Below, in pieces: positions 40,399 to 49,068 of a stretch of 50,022 nucleotides of DNA (its first letter is position 1; each line of letters begins with the position of its first letter). A model generated the notes under the pieces. The model made no database searches and was not told the origin of the DNA. It saw only the letters and a list, made by a program, of their open reading frames with translations. The DNA comes from Actinomycetes bacterium (lineage in GTDB: Bacteria > Actinomycetota > Actinomycetes > Actinomycetales > Micrococcaceae): NCBI GenBank assembly GCA_023426375.1, contig JAFAAV010000139.1, positions 1 to 50,022 of the forward strand, given 5' to 3'. The position numbers and the translations under genes were made by a program.

Positions 40399-41216
40399 AC
40401 GGCCACCGGCGCCTTGATTCCGGGGTGGTGCTGGTAGTTGACCACTTCGAAGTCCTCGAATTCGTAGTCGAAAATGGATTCCGGCCTACGCAAGATCTTC
40501 AGCTGGGGGTAGGGATACGGTTCCCGTGCCAGTTGCTTGGTGACTTGCTCGACGTGGTTGTTGTAGATGTGGCAGTCGCCGCCGGTCCAGATGAATTCAC
40601 CGGGGACCAGGTCGCACTGCTGCGCCACCATCATGGTGAGGAGCGCATAGGAGGCAATGTTGAACGGCACCCCCAGGAACAGATCCGCCGAACGCTGGTA
40701 GAGCTGACAGCTCAGGGCATCCGGACCGTCCTCGCGGGGCTGGACGTAGAACTGGAACAGGGCATGGCACGGCGGCAACGCCATGTTCTCGACCTCGGCG
40801 GGGTTCCACGCGGTCACCATGTGACGGCGCGAATGTGGAGACGTCTTGACGGACTCGACCACGCGGGCGATCTGGTCGATGCTCTCGCCGTGACCGGCCG
40901 GCCAGCTGCGCCACTGGACGCCGTAGACCGGGCCCAGGTCACCGTTCTCGTCAGCCCATTCGTCCCAGATGCTCACGCCACGTTCCTGCAGCCACCGCAC
41001 GTTGGACGAACCGGACAGGAACCACAACAGTTCCAACGCGAGGGACTTGAAGTGCACGCGTTTGGTGGTCAGCAGCGGGAAGGATTCGGAGAGGTCGTAG
41101 CGGATCTGGCGTCCGAAGACGGACCGTGTACCCGTGCCGGTGCGATCGGACTTGAGCGCGCCCTCGGCCATGACCTCGGCCAGAAGGTCTTCGTAGGGCG
41201 TGGGAATGACAGACAT
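40395..41216 (-). CDS. thyA: Thymidylate synthase
   Basis: A 273-residue ThyA that methylates dUMP to dTMP with methylenetetrahydrofolate. RTGTGTRSVFG is the phosphate-binding loop, ALPPCHALFQFYV holds the catalytic Cys, QLYQRSADLFLGVPFNIASYALL binds dUMP, and HIYNNHVEQ is the conserved His-Asn segment. The start is ATG 41216 after GAAGGAAACC; the longer frame to 41339 overlaps the upstream NUDIX gene and is rejected. Coupled with folA, which recycles the dihydrofolate it makes. Confidence 0.96.
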   Translation of the reverse strand: MSVIPTPYEDLLAEVMAEGALKSDRTGTGTRSVFGRQIRYDLSESFPLLTTKRVHFKSLALELLWFLSGSSNVRWLQERGVSIWDEWADENGDLGPVYGVQWRSWPAGHGESIDQIARVVESVKTSPHSRRHMVTAWNPAEVENMALPPCHALFQFYVQPREDGPDALSCQLYQRSADLFLGVPFNIASYALLTMMVAQQCDLVPGEFIWTGGDCHIYNNHVEQVTKQLAREPYPYPQLKILRRPESIFDYEFEDFEVVNYQHHPGIKAPVAV

Positions 41217-41310
41217 GGTTTCCTTCGTGCTGAACGCGGTGCGGGCGCTGACCCAGGACCCAGGACCCGGAGCGGCCGTGATGAGGGCCAGTGGTGGTGA
41301 TGAGTGAGGG

Positions 41311-42258
41311 TCAGTCGTCGAACGGGGTGATGATTTCACAACTCACGGCGCGCCCCTTTTTGTTCCGCGGCATCTGGAGCACCACCATTTCGCCGGGGGA
41401 GAGATAAGGGTCCGAATCCGGCAAGTCATCACTCAATGAGCCGGGCATGTGGCGTGAGAGCACCTTGAAGACCGTGGGCAGCACCGGACGGTGGGTGCAC
41501 AGTACTACGGGATGCTCGGTGTCGAAGAGCTGCTCGACAATGCTCGCGGCCTTCTTGGGGGAGCGCTTGTGGGATGCCTCGGTCAACTGCGACCGTTCCT
41601 TGACCTTGGCGTTGTACTTCTTGGCGAACGGGATCACCGTGGACATACAGCGCAACCATGGAGATGTGATGACCCTGCGGGGTTGCCACGCCGCCAGCAG
41701 GCGCGTGACGGCCAATGCCTGACGTTTACCCGTGGCAGCCAGCGGTCGATCGCCCTCCGCGCGCTGCCACGAGGAACGAGGTTTCGCCTTGGCATGGCGC
41801 ACGATGATCACGGAGCGGGTGGCCAGGTGGCCGAGTCGGTGCAATTTAACGAGTTCGTCGAGTGGTTCACGGTCGTCTTCGTTGCTGAGCATCTTGCGGG
41901 CCTGATCGGCGGAAACCCACCGGAGTTCGTCCACCTCGCCGCGATCCGGTTTGGCCTTCACGGACGGGGAGATTTCGGCGGCCCAGTACTTCACGAGCTT
42001 CCACTGGTCCTTGACCTGGTAGCGGATGGACGGCAACGGCACGCCCAGGCGAACGGAAAGACCCACTTCTTCGCGCAGTTCACGGACTGCCGTTTCCGGA
42101 AGGGTCTCGCCGTCGTCCTGCTTGCCCTTGGGCCAGGACCAGTCGTCGTAACGCGGCCGGTGAATGACCAGCACTTGCAGCTCGCCTGCGCTGAGACGCC
42201 AGCACAAACAGCCTGCGGCGTAGATGTCGATCTTCCCGGTGGCATTACTTTTCGCCAT
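41311..42258 (-). CDS. NUDIX hydrolase fused to histidine phosphatase (MutT1-like)
   Basis: A 315-residue two-domain protein. Residues about 10-140 are a NUDIX domain with the box GETLPETAVRELREEVG (fully matching G-x5-E-x7-REUxEExG within GKQDDGETLP...). Residues about 150-300 are a SixA-like histidine phosphatase starting VIIVRHAKA, with the catalytic His in RHAK and CTHRPVLP later. Mycobacterial MutT1, with the same architecture, hydrolyses 8-oxo-dGTP and related nucleotides. That activity would fit beside thyA and folA in nucleotide metabolism, but diadenosine polyphosphates are also possible substrates. Confidence 0.9.
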   Translation of the reverse strand: MAKSNATGKIDIYAAGCLCWRLSAGELQVLVIHRPRYDDWSWPKGKQDDGETLPETAVRELREEVGLSVRLGVPLPSIRYQVKDQWKLVKYWAAEISPSVKAKPDRGEVDELRWVSADQARKMLSNEDDREPLDELVKLHRLGHLATRSVIIVRHAKAKPRSSWQRAEGDRPLAATGKRQALAVTRLLAAWQPRRVITSPWLRCMSTVIPFAKKYNAKVKERSQLTEASHKRSPKKAASIVEQLFDTEHPVVLCTHRPVLPTVFKVLSRHMPGSLSDDLPDSDPYLSPGEMVVLQMPRNKKGRAVSCEIITPFDD

Positions 42259-42348
42259 GACCCACTCTCTGTCTGATGGACGAGGTGGCGCACGCGGGCC
42301 ACCCTGTGGGGTGGAGCGGCACCTCTGAAGATGCTATCCGGTGATCCG

Positions 42349-43272
42349 CTATCCGTTGATCTCGCCCCGGAACATCACGTCCAGGTGCCAGCGTTCGAAA
42401 CCGAGCTTTTGGTACAGGGCCATTGCGGCGGTGTTGTCCCCGTCCACGTAGAGCATCACGTGCTCCAGATCCTGATCCGCCAGGTAGTTGATGCCCGCGG
42501 CGGTCAGCGCCTTACCGAGCCCGCGGCCTTGCTGTTCCGGGGAAATACCCACGGCATAAACCTCCCCCATGGCGGGAGAATCGTCCGAGGCCGGGTGAAT
42601 CTTGGTCCAGTGGAAACCCTGGATGTCCTCAGGGTCATCCGCGCGCACGGCCAACAGGAACCCGGGCGCGTCGAACCAGTCCTCGGCTTCTCGTTGGCGC
42701 AGATCGTCCAGGGTCATCTTTCCCTGCTCCGGGTGATCGGCGAAGGCCTGGGCATTGACCTTCAGCCAGCCGTTCTCGTCGCGGTCCTGTTCGAACGGAC
42801 GAATCTCGAGACCTTCAGCCAGCTCCACAGGCAGCGGTAGATCGGAGGCGCCGCGCAATTCACGCCTCAACCGGTACAGGTCTCTTACACCCGCCAAACC
42901 GTAGGTCTCCGCGAGACGCTGGGCACCCGGATGATGACCGTGGGCCCAGGCCTCGATCGTGCCCTCCACCTGTCCGCGTACTTCACGCGCGAGCGCGGTT
43001 CCGATTCCAGAGCCGCGGTGTTCCGGATCCACCACGAGCTCGACCGTGAAGGTGGAGGCCTGATCCGGGTCAGGATTGATCACGGCTGTGCCCACGAGTG
43101 CGTCACCGTCAGTCGCGGTGACCGAACGGATTCCCGCCTTGGCCGCGCGTACGTCCACGAGCGTCTGGTCCGAGAAGGGGGGATCGCCGTCGGCGCGGGC
43201 GGCTCGCTGCGCCAGGTCCGTCAGGGCAGCGGAATCGGGGATTCCGTCCTGGCTGAGAATGGTCACGGGCAT
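42349..43272 (-). CDS. mshD: Mycothiol synthase
   Basis: A 307-residue enzyme with two GNAT domains that adds an acetyl group to Cys-GlcN-inositol, the last step of mycothiol synthesis, mycothiol being the main low-mass thiol of Actinobacteria. The second domain has a good acetyl-CoA loop, VGISPEQQGRGLGKALT, and the first a similar VVDPEHRGSGIGTALA. RPFEQDRDENGWLKVNAQAFADHPEQG is a strong MshD marker. GGAGGTATG precedes the ATG. It lies 34 bases downstream of the GlnR-type regulator gene, the same pair as in mycobacteria (Rv0818-Rv0819). Confidence 0.93.
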   Translation of the reverse strand: MPVTILSQDGIPDSAALTDLAQRAARADGDPPFSDQTLVDVRAAKAGIRSVTATDGDALVGTAVINPDPDQASTFTVELVVDPEHRGSGIGTALAREVRGQVEGTIEAWAHGHHPGAQRLAETYGLAGVRDLYRLRRELRGASDLPLPVELAEGLEIRPFEQDRDENGWLKVNAQAFADHPEQGKMTLDDLRQREAEDWFDAPGFLLAVRADDPEDIQGFHWTKIHPASDDSPAMGEVYAVGISPEQQGRGLGKALTAAGINYLADQDLEHVMLYVDGDNTAAMALYQKLGFERWHLDVMFRGEING

Positions 43273-43306
43273 GACATACCTCCACTGTGCGCGGTTGGTC
43301 GGTGAC

Positions 43307-43990
43307 TCAGGACTCGCCGTCCCGGCCCACCGTGAAGCTGTACCCCACGTTACGCACCGTGGTGATCAGGTGCTCGTGATCGGCTCCCAATTTCGCGCGC
43401 AGCCTTCGAATATGAACGTCCACCGTGCGCGTTCCGCCGTAATAGTCGTAGCCCCACACCTCGGACAACAACTGGGCTCGTGTGTACACCCGCCCCACGT
43501 TCTGTGCCAGGAATTTGAGGAGCTCGAATTCCTTGTACGTGAGGTTGAGCGGGGTGCCGCCGATCTTCACGGTGTACGAACCGTCGTCAATGGTTACATT
43601 GCCGGCGCGGATCAGGGTCTCGTCCCTGGATTCCTCGGCCACCTTGGCGCTTGCCAGCCGCAGTCTCGCTTCAATTTCCGCGGGCCCGGCATCGGTCAGC
43701 ACCACGTCGGAGACACTCCACGACGCCGCCACGGCCGCCATTCCGCCCTCGGTCAGGGCTATCAGCACGGGAACGGGGTTGTCTCGTGCGGCCAGAGTTT
43801 GCGCGGTGTTGCGTGCGGCCACCAGGTTGGCGGTGCCGTCGAGAACCACCAGGTCCGGCCGCTGCACTCGTTTGAGTGAACCGGGGGAGCTGAGGGGCAC
43901 CACTTCTATCTCGTGCGACAGTAGTTCCAGCCCGGGCAGGACACTGGAAAGCGCGTTGGTCTTATCGCTGAGCAGCACAATCTGGAGCAC
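43307..43990 (-). CDS. glnR: GlnR-type orphan OmpR-family regulator
   Basis: A 227-residue response-regulator-like protein. The receiver domain (about 1-110) keeps Asp51 (LVVLDGTANL) but lacks the usual acidic pair and the switch Lys, as in GlnR, which is an orphan regulator of nitrogen assimilation that works without phosphorylation. The C-terminal winged helix (about 130-225) shows NLTYKEFELLKFLAQNVGRVYTRAQLLSEVWGYDY and VDVHIRRLRAKLG. No kinase gene is adjacent. A TATAAT -10 box lies about 60 bases upstream. Confidence 0.85.
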   Translation of the reverse strand: MLQIVLLSDKTNALSSVLPGLELLSHEIEVVPLSSPGSLKRVQRPDLVVLDGTANLVAARNTAQTLAARDNPVPVLIALTEGGMAAVAASWSVSDVVLTDAGPAEIEARLRLASAKVAEESRDETLIRAGNVTIDDGSYTVKIGGTPLNLTYKEFELLKFLAQNVGRVYTRAQLLSEVWGYDYYGGTRTVDVHIRRLRAKLGADHEHLITTVRNVGYSFTVGRDGES

Positions 43991-44052
43991 GGATCATCCC
44001 GTTGACGGTGAGGGGAGCTTCCACGGGAATACCCCGCGAGGCTGTGATCCCC

Positions 44053-44080
44053 ATTATAAATAATCGAGAGGCCCGTTAAC
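44053..44080 (-). promoter_or_regulatory. glnR: Promoter of glnR-mshD
   Basis: On the minus strand TATAAT (44058-44053) is a perfect -10 and GTTAAC (44080-44075) a partial -35 sixteen bases upstream. The leader would be about 55 bases. AT-rich ATTAT-AA-ATAAT symmetry overlaps the -10. Confidence 0.6.
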
Positions 44081-44200
44081 TTTCTTCGTGATCGCGGATC
44101 GTCGATGCGTGCTCCCGGTACCACGCTGACCTGTTCCCAGTGCGGGGACCGTTAGGCTGATGAGAGCAAACTTTCCCCTGACCGTGCACGAAGGACACCC

Positions 44201-44809
44201 ATGAGATACGCAAGGATCATCGGCGCGGCCGTCGTTTCGCTGATTCTTGCCCTGGTCGCGAGTGTTCTCGGCGGGTGGCTGCCTTTGATCGTGTCCGTGG
44301 CCATGGCCGTGGTGATCGCCGTGGGGTGGCCCGCAGCAACGGGTATCAATGCGCGGCGCAGGCACAACGTGATCATTGCCGCCGCCGGTGTGATTGCGTG
44401 TTCGCTGGTCACGTTCGTCCCGGACCAGCAATTGATCTGGCTTCCTGCGGTGGTGGGCGTGTCATTCATGGCCGTGTGCATTGCCGAACTCGTGCGCGGT
44501 GAAGGCGCCAAGGGGCGGCTGGAATCCACGTTGGCTTCCGTCACGGGCGTTCTTGCTGCGGTAAGTGCCTCGGGCTGGATCGGCCTGGGACACGTGGAAG
44601 AGTTGTACGGACTGGGAACCTGGGTGACCCTGGCGGGCGTGGGCCTGCCCTTGGCCCTGATCATCGGCGTGGTGGGCGTAAGGATCATCTCTGCAGCCCC
44701 GGCCACACCCCAAAGACGCGGCCTGCTGACCCTGGGCGTAACACCCGTTGCGCTACTCGGTGTGGCCGCACTTTTTGCCGGTCGAGTGTTGGGCTCCGTG
44801 GTAACTTAG
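44201..44809 (+). CDS. Integral membrane protein of unknown function
   Basis: A 202-residue protein with six hydrophobic helices and short loops. I do not recognise a family with a known function. GAAGGACACCC precedes ATG 44201, and TAGGCT (44153-44158) may be its -10 box. It is the first of four genes packed with gaps of 4 bases or overlaps (44201-46736), ending with ygfZ, so it is probably co-expressed with them. Confidence 0.75.
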   Translation: MRYARIIGAAVVSLILALVASVLGGWLPLIVSVAMAVVIAVGWPAATGINARRRHNVIIAAAGVIACSLVTFVPDQQLIWLPAVVGVSFMAVCIAELVRGEGAKGRLESTLASVTGVLAAVSASGWIGLGHVEELYGLGTWVTLAGVGLPLALIIGVVGVRIISAAPATPQRRGLLTLGVTPVALLGVAALFAGRVLGSVVT

Positions 44810-44813
44810 AGCC

Positions 44814-44921
44814 ATGCTTGCACTCGAAATCTTCTTCCTCGTCCTGTTGGTTCTGGCCGGTCTCGCCATCGGTGGTATCGCGTTGAAGGTCATCACCGGC
44901 CTCTTCAAGGGCCAGCTCTAA
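44814..44921 (+). CDS. Small 35-residue membrane protein
   Basis: A short open frame, MLALEIFFLVLLVLAGLAIG and onward, ending in KGQL. It has a single hydrophobic helix (about 6-30) with a short basic C-terminus. It starts 4 bases after the preceding stop and ends 4 bases before the next ATG, which supports it as a real gene in this tight unit. No ribosome binding site is seen apart from the coupling. Function unknown. Confidence 0.65.
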   Translation: MLALEIFFLVLLVLAGLAIGGIALKVITGLFKGQL

Positions 44922-44925
44922 ATTC

Positions 44926-45534
44926 ATGCCCGTAGAGATCCCCACCAATCTCACTCCGGAGCTCGTGCCCTTCGCATGGCTCCTGGGAACCTGGGAGGGT
45001 GACGGCTTCGTTGGTTACGGAGATGCCGAACAGCGTGCTTTCCGGCAGCGAGTTACGTTCGAGCAGCACGGGTTGCCGTTCGTCGTGTACCGCGCGCAGA
45101 CCACGCTCCTCAACGAAGAGGGCGAACCCCAGCGCGAAGCCACCTACGAACAGGGTTTCTGGGAGCTGGCTCGCCCTCGGGAAGATGGCGACATCGGCCC
45201 CGGCATGCTGCCCCCCGACCCCGTACCAGTTCTGAAAACCGCACAGGACGTCGAGGATCTGCGCAACGCGGACGGTGGCTTCGACATCTCCGTGTCCATG
45301 CTCCATCCCGGTGGAATCTCAGAGTTGTACTTGGGCCAGATCAAAGGACCCCGCGTGGATCTGGCCACTGACGCCGTAATGCGCGCTCAAGGTTCCAAGG
45401 AATACGCCTCCGGAACCAGGCTTTACGGCCTGGTCAACGGAAATCTCATGTGGGCCTGGGACATGGCCGCCAATGGCCATGAATTGGCCACGCATGCCTC
45501 CGCCGAACTGAAAAAGGTTGATCCGCAACAGTGA
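44926..45534 (+). CDS. FABP/nitrobindin-like heme-binding protein (DUF1794/UPF0678)
   Basis: A 202-residue ten-strand beta-barrel protein of the nitrobindin group. The signature GTWEGDG (about 22-28) lies early, FEQHGLPFVVYRAQT and RYATYEQGFWEL-like segments follow, and LYGLVNGNLMWAWDM near the end has the Trp and His-bearing strands. Homologues bind heme and can isomerise peroxynitrite; in mycobacteria the homologue Rv0813c lies near the ygfZ homologue Rv0811c. It overlaps the ygfZ start (GTGA). Confidence 0.85.
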   Translation: MPVEIPTNLTPELVPFAWLLGTWEGDGFVGYGDAEQRAFRQRVTFEQHGLPFVVYRAQTTLLNEEGEPQREATYEQGFWELARPREDGDIGPGMLPPDPVPVLKTAQDVEDLRNADGGFDISVSMLHPGGISELYLGQIKGPRVDLATDAVMRAQGSKEYASGTRLYGLVNGNLMWAWDMAANGHELATHASAELKKVDPQQ

Positions 45535-46736
45535 CTTCCACTGAATCCTCGTACCGATCCATTCTTCTCTCGCGTCCCGGCGCGGTGGAGGCAGAGGGCC
45601 TGGACGAGGGGGTGGCAGGCCACTACGGTAATCCCGTTCCCGAGCAACGTGCACTGGCGCGTGGCACCGGATACGTCGATCAATCGCAGCGCGGTGTGGT
45701 CACAGTGACCGGTGCGGACCGCCTCAATTGGCTCACCACACTGTCGTCACAGGTGTTCACCGGCCTCAAGCCGGGGCAGAGCACCGAAACGATGTTCCTC
45801 AGCATCCAGGGAAGGGTCGAGTTCGCTCCCCATGCCGTGGATGACGGAACCACCACGTGGCTCATCACTGAAGCGCAGGAAGCGCCGGGACTGGCTTCGT
45901 GGCTCGACTCCATGCGCTTCGCCCTGCGGGTCGAGGTCGCGGACGTCAGCGATCAATGGGCAATCATCGCGGCAACTAAGGATCTGAGTTCGGAACTGCC
46001 CGGTGCCCCGGAAGGCGAGCGGGCGGCGTCGGCCCCCGTGGTCGTCTGGCGCGATCCTTGGCCCGAGATATCTCCCGGTGGCTACGCCTACAGCGTGGAA
46101 CCGGAGCACCCCGGCCTAGAACGCCCGTGGTTCGAGCACGTGATTCCCATGGCCGAGCTGGAGTCCGCCGCAGCTGTTCTGGATGAACGAGGTTATTCAC
46201 TGTCCGGCTCCTGGGCCGCAGAGGCACTGCGGATTGCTGCGTGGCGGCCGCGCTGGGGCGCGGAGACGGACGTCAAGACCATTCCCCACGAACTCGACTG
46301 GATGCGCACCGCCGTGCACCTGTCCAAGGGGTGTTACAAAGGCCAGGAGACCGTGGCCCGCGTGCACAATCTGGGCCACCCCCCGCGCAGGATCACCTTC
46401 CTGGATCTGGACGGCTCCCAGCACACGTTGCCTGCGGCCGGAGCAGACGTCTTCCTCAATGAGAAGAAGGTCGGCCACGTGACGTCGGCTCAATTGCACC
46501 ACGAGGCCGGGCCGATTGCCCTGGCCGTGCTCAAACGCACTGTGGATCCCGGGGCCGAGTTATTGGTGCGTGAGGCAATCGACCAGGACTCGCAGCAACA
46601 AGACGCTTCGGATTCCGGAGTGACGGAGCAATGGGCCGCTGCGCAGACCGTGGTGGTTCAACCGGACGCCGGTTCCGTGGTGGGTCGCCCCAAGGACCTC
46701 ATGCGCGGCCCTCGCGACGGGGGAATGCGCCTCTAG
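45531..46736 (+). CDS. ygfZ: Folate-binding protein YgfZ (iron-sulfur cluster repair)
   Basis: A 401-residue protein related to the glycine-cleavage T protein. The signature KGCYKGQETVARVHNLG (K-G-C-Y-x-G-Q-E) is intact. YgfZ uses tetrahydrofolate and helps maintain certain iron-sulfur enzymes. The GTG start at 45531 overlaps the stop of the preceding gene. It is the last gene of the unit that begins at 44201 and is followed by a hairpin terminator. The C-terminal 60 residues are a low-complexity extension (QQQDASDSG and onward). Confidence 0.92.
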   Translation: MTSTESSYRSILLSRPGAVEAEGLDEGVAGHYGNPVPEQRALARGTGYVDQSQRGVVTVTGADRLNWLTTLSSQVFTGLKPGQSTETMFLSIQGRVEFAPHAVDDGTTTWLITEAQEAPGLASWLDSMRFALRVEVADVSDQWAIIAATKDLSSELPGAPEGERAASAPVVVWRDPWPEISPGGYAYSVEPEHPGLERPWFEHVIPMAELESAAAVLDERGYSLSGSWAAEALRIAAWRPRWGAETDVKTIPHELDWMRTAVHLSKGCYKGQETVARVHNLGHPPRRITFLDLDGSQHTLPAAGADVFLNEKKVGHVTSAQLHHEAGPIALAVLKRTVDPGAELLVREAIDQDSQQQDASDSGVTEQWAAAQTVVVQPDAGSVVGRPKDLMRGPRDGGMRL

Positions 46737-46754
46737 GTTGACGGCGAACAGAAG

Positions 46755-46794
46755 TAGCGCGGTGGATCAGGACATCACCTGATCTGCCGCGCTA
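46755..46794. terminator. Terminator between ygfZ and pfkA
   Basis: TAGCGCGG pairs with CCGCGCTA, and inside it ATCAGG pairs with CCTGAT, with a three-by-three internal loop. It separates convergent ygfZ and pfkA; no T-run is present. Confidence 0.75.
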
Positions 46795-46864
46795 CATTCG
46801 GGTCGTGTTCCAGACGGAGTCGCAGGATCCAGACCTGGCCGAACCCTACGTCACCGCCCCGGGA

Positions 46865-47896
46865 CTAGCGTCCGAACAGCACCTTGGCTTCTTCGTAACG
46901 TTCCACAGGAACCTCCTTGAGGCCGTCGAGGGCCTCGCTGAAGTCCACCCGGACCACGTCGGTACCGCGCAGGGCACACATCTTGCCCCACTCGTGATCA
47001 GCTGCCATGCTGGCGGCCGCCATGCCCAAACGGGTCGCGAGCACACGGTCGAAACCGGTGGGCGCACCGCCGCGCTGGATGTGGCCGAGCGTGGTGTTGC
47101 GGGTCTCGATACCGGTGATCTCCTCGATCTGCTGGGTCACGAAGTCACCCGCGCCGCCCAAACGGGGGCGCCCCGAGGCCTCCTGGCCCTTACCTGCAAT
47201 CGCCTCGTCGTAGCCTTCGGGGATGAACCCCTCGGCCACGACCACCAGCGGTGACCGGCCGCGGTCGTAGACCTCTTTGGCCCACTTGGACACCTGTTCC
47301 ATGGACTCGCGGTGCTCCGGAATCAGAATGGCGTGCGCACCGGCAGCCATACCCGAGTGCAGCGCAATCCAGCCCACGTGGCGGCCCATGACCTCCGCCA
47401 CCATGCAGCGGTGGTGGGATTCGCCGGTGGTGCGCAGCCGGTCCATGGCATCGGTGGCGATGGACACCGCGGTGTCGAAACCGAACGTGTAGTCCGTGGC
47501 CTTCAGATCGTTGTCAATGGTTTTGGGAACGCCCACTACGGGGAGTCCCGCGTCAGCCAGTCGCTTGGCACCGGCCAGGGTGCCTTCGCCACCGATGGCC
47601 ACGATGGCATCGATGTTGTTGGCCTCCAGGACCTTGGCGATGTTCTCCGGTCCGCCGTTGGGCCCGTCGAACGGGTTGGTCCGCGAGGTGCCCAGAATGG
47701 TTCCGCCCTGGCGTGCCAAACCGCGAACACTTTGGCGGGGGAGCTCCATGATGTCGCCCTCGACCACACCGCGCCAGCCGTCACGGAAGCCCACGAAATC
47801 GTGATCGTAGGACTTGATTCCGTGGAGGACGGCACCGCGGATCACGGCGTTCAGTCCGGGGCAGTCTCCACCGCTCGTCATTAGGCCAATTCTCAT
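46865..47896 (-). CDS. pfkA: 6-phosphofructokinase (actinobacterial ATP-dependent type)
   Basis: A 343-residue phosphofructokinase, the committed step of glycolysis. MTSGGDCPGLNAVIRG is the phosphate-donor loop, GGEGTLAGA has Gly at the position equal to 104 of the E. coli enzyme, PKTIDNDL has Lys at the position equal to 124, and FGFDTAVSIATDAMDRL and MGRHVGWIALHSG follow. Gly104 with Lys124 marks the ATP-using group found in Streptomyces, whereas pyrophosphate enzymes have Asp104. The start ATG 47896 gives the canonical MRIGLMTSGG; GAGGAG lies about 14 bases before it. Confidence 0.94.
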   Translation of the reverse strand: MRIGLMTSGGDCPGLNAVIRGAVLHGIKSYDHDFVGFRDGWRGVVEGDIMELPRQSVRGLARQGGTILGTSRTNPFDGPNGGPENIAKVLEANNIDAIVAIGGEGTLAGAKRLADAGLPVVGVPKTIDNDLKATDYTFGFDTAVSIATDAMDRLRTTGESHHRCMVAEVMGRHVGWIALHSGMAAGAHAILIPEHRESMEQVSKWAKEVYDRGRSPLVVVAEGFIPEGYDEAIAGKGQEASGRPRLGGAGDFVTQQIEEITGIETRNTTLGHIQRGGAPTGFDRVLATRLGMAAASMAADHEWGKMCALRGTDVVRVDFSEALDGLKEVPVERYEEAKVLFGR

Positions 47897-48078
47897 GCGT
47901 GCTTCAGCGCTCCTCGGTGATCGAGTGTCGAACCTTCCCCCGCCAGTCTAGTGAGTCGGGAGTATTGCGGTTGAAGGCCGCTACCGCGCCGTGTTCAGCA
48001 GTCGTTAACCCCGCCAACTAGGATTGATTCCGAGACGTACACAGGTGCCGCTCACGGCACAGGCCACTAGGAGGACAC

Positions 48079-48990
48079 ATGAGCCCGCAGCAAGAACCGG
48101 CACGGGAGAACCTCCGCGAGTTCATCGACAAACTTGTGGAACAGGGGTACACGGTTCGTGACGGGCAGTCCCCGGACCCCGACCTCATCGACCCGGGTGG
48201 AAGCGCCGTGGAAACGTGGCGCGAGGGCTACCCCTACGATGAGCGGATGTCCCGCGAGGACTACGAACTCGAGAAGTACCAGCTCCAGATCGAGCTGCTC
48301 AAATTCCAGTACTGGGGCCAGGACAACGATCTCAAGCACGTGATCGTGTTCGAGGGTCGCGACGCGGCCGGTAAGGGCGGCACCATCAAGCGCTTCACCG
48401 AGCACCTCAACCCGCGTGCTGCGCGCACGGTGGCGCTGAACAAGCCCTCGGACCGTGAACTGGGACAGTGGTACTTCCAGCGCTACATCCAGCACCTCCC
48501 CACCAACGGTGAGATCGTGTTGTTCGACCGCTCCTGGTACAACCGCGCCAACGTCGAACGTGTCATGGGTTTCTGCACGGACGAGGAGTACGAGAGCTTC
48601 ATGGAGCAGGCTCCCACGTTCGAGAAGATGCTCGTGGACGCGGGAATCCACCTCACCAAGTTCTGGTTCTCGGTGACCCAGCACGAACAGCGCACCCGCT
48701 TCGCGATTCGTCAGATCGACCCGGTGCGTCGCTGGAAACTCTCGCCCATGGACCTGGCGTCCCTGGACCGCTGGGAGGACTACACCGTGGCCAAGGAAGA
48801 GACCTTCCGCCGCACGGACACGGATCACGCCCCGTGGATCACTATCAAGTCCAACGACAAGAAGCGTGCCCGCCTCAACGCCATGCGGTACTTCCTCAAC
48901 CAGTTCGACTACGAGGACAAGGACACCTCGGTGGTCTACCCGCCGGACCCGCTGATCGTCCGCCGCGGCCGTGACGCCGTGGACGACTGA
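48079..48990 (+). CDS. ppk2: Polyphosphate kinase 2 (class I)
   Basis: A 303-residue PPK2 that uses polyphosphate to phosphorylate nucleoside diphosphates, or the reverse. Walker A is FEGRDAAGKGGTI (about 93-105), Walker B is VLFDRSWYNRA, with the lid FCTDEEYESFM and the end FRRTDTDHAPWITIKSNDKKRARL. The single domain and length fit class I. AGGAGGACAC precedes the ATG. TAGGAT (48019-48024) is a possible -10 box. Confidence 0.95.
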   Translation: MSPQQEPARENLREFIDKLVEQGYTVRDGQSPDPDLIDPGGSAVETWREGYPYDERMSREDYELEKYQLQIELLKFQYWGQDNDLKHVIVFEGRDAAGKGGTIKRFTEHLNPRAARTVALNKPSDRELGQWYFQRYIQHLPTNGEIVLFDRSWYNRANVERVMGFCTDEEYESFMEQAPTFEKMLVDAGIHLTKFWFSVTQHEQRTRFAIRQIDPVRRWKLSPMDLASLDRWEDYTVAKEETFRRTDTDHAPWITIKSNDKKRARLNAMRYFLNQFDYEDKDTSVVYPPDPLIVRRGRDAVDD

Positions 48991-49011
48991 CAGGTCAACA
49001 CCACCCCGAAC

Positions 49012-49053
49012 AGAACGTGGCCCCGCACCAGCAATGGTGGGGGGCCACGTTCT
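49012..49053. terminator. Terminator after ppk2
   Basis: AGAACGTGGCCCC and GGGGCCACGTTCT pair over 13 positions, with an inner stem CACCA/TGGTG. It separates ppk2 from the convergent small membrane protein gene. Confidence 0.88.
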
Positions 49054-49068
49054 ATGTTGCGTGCTTCG

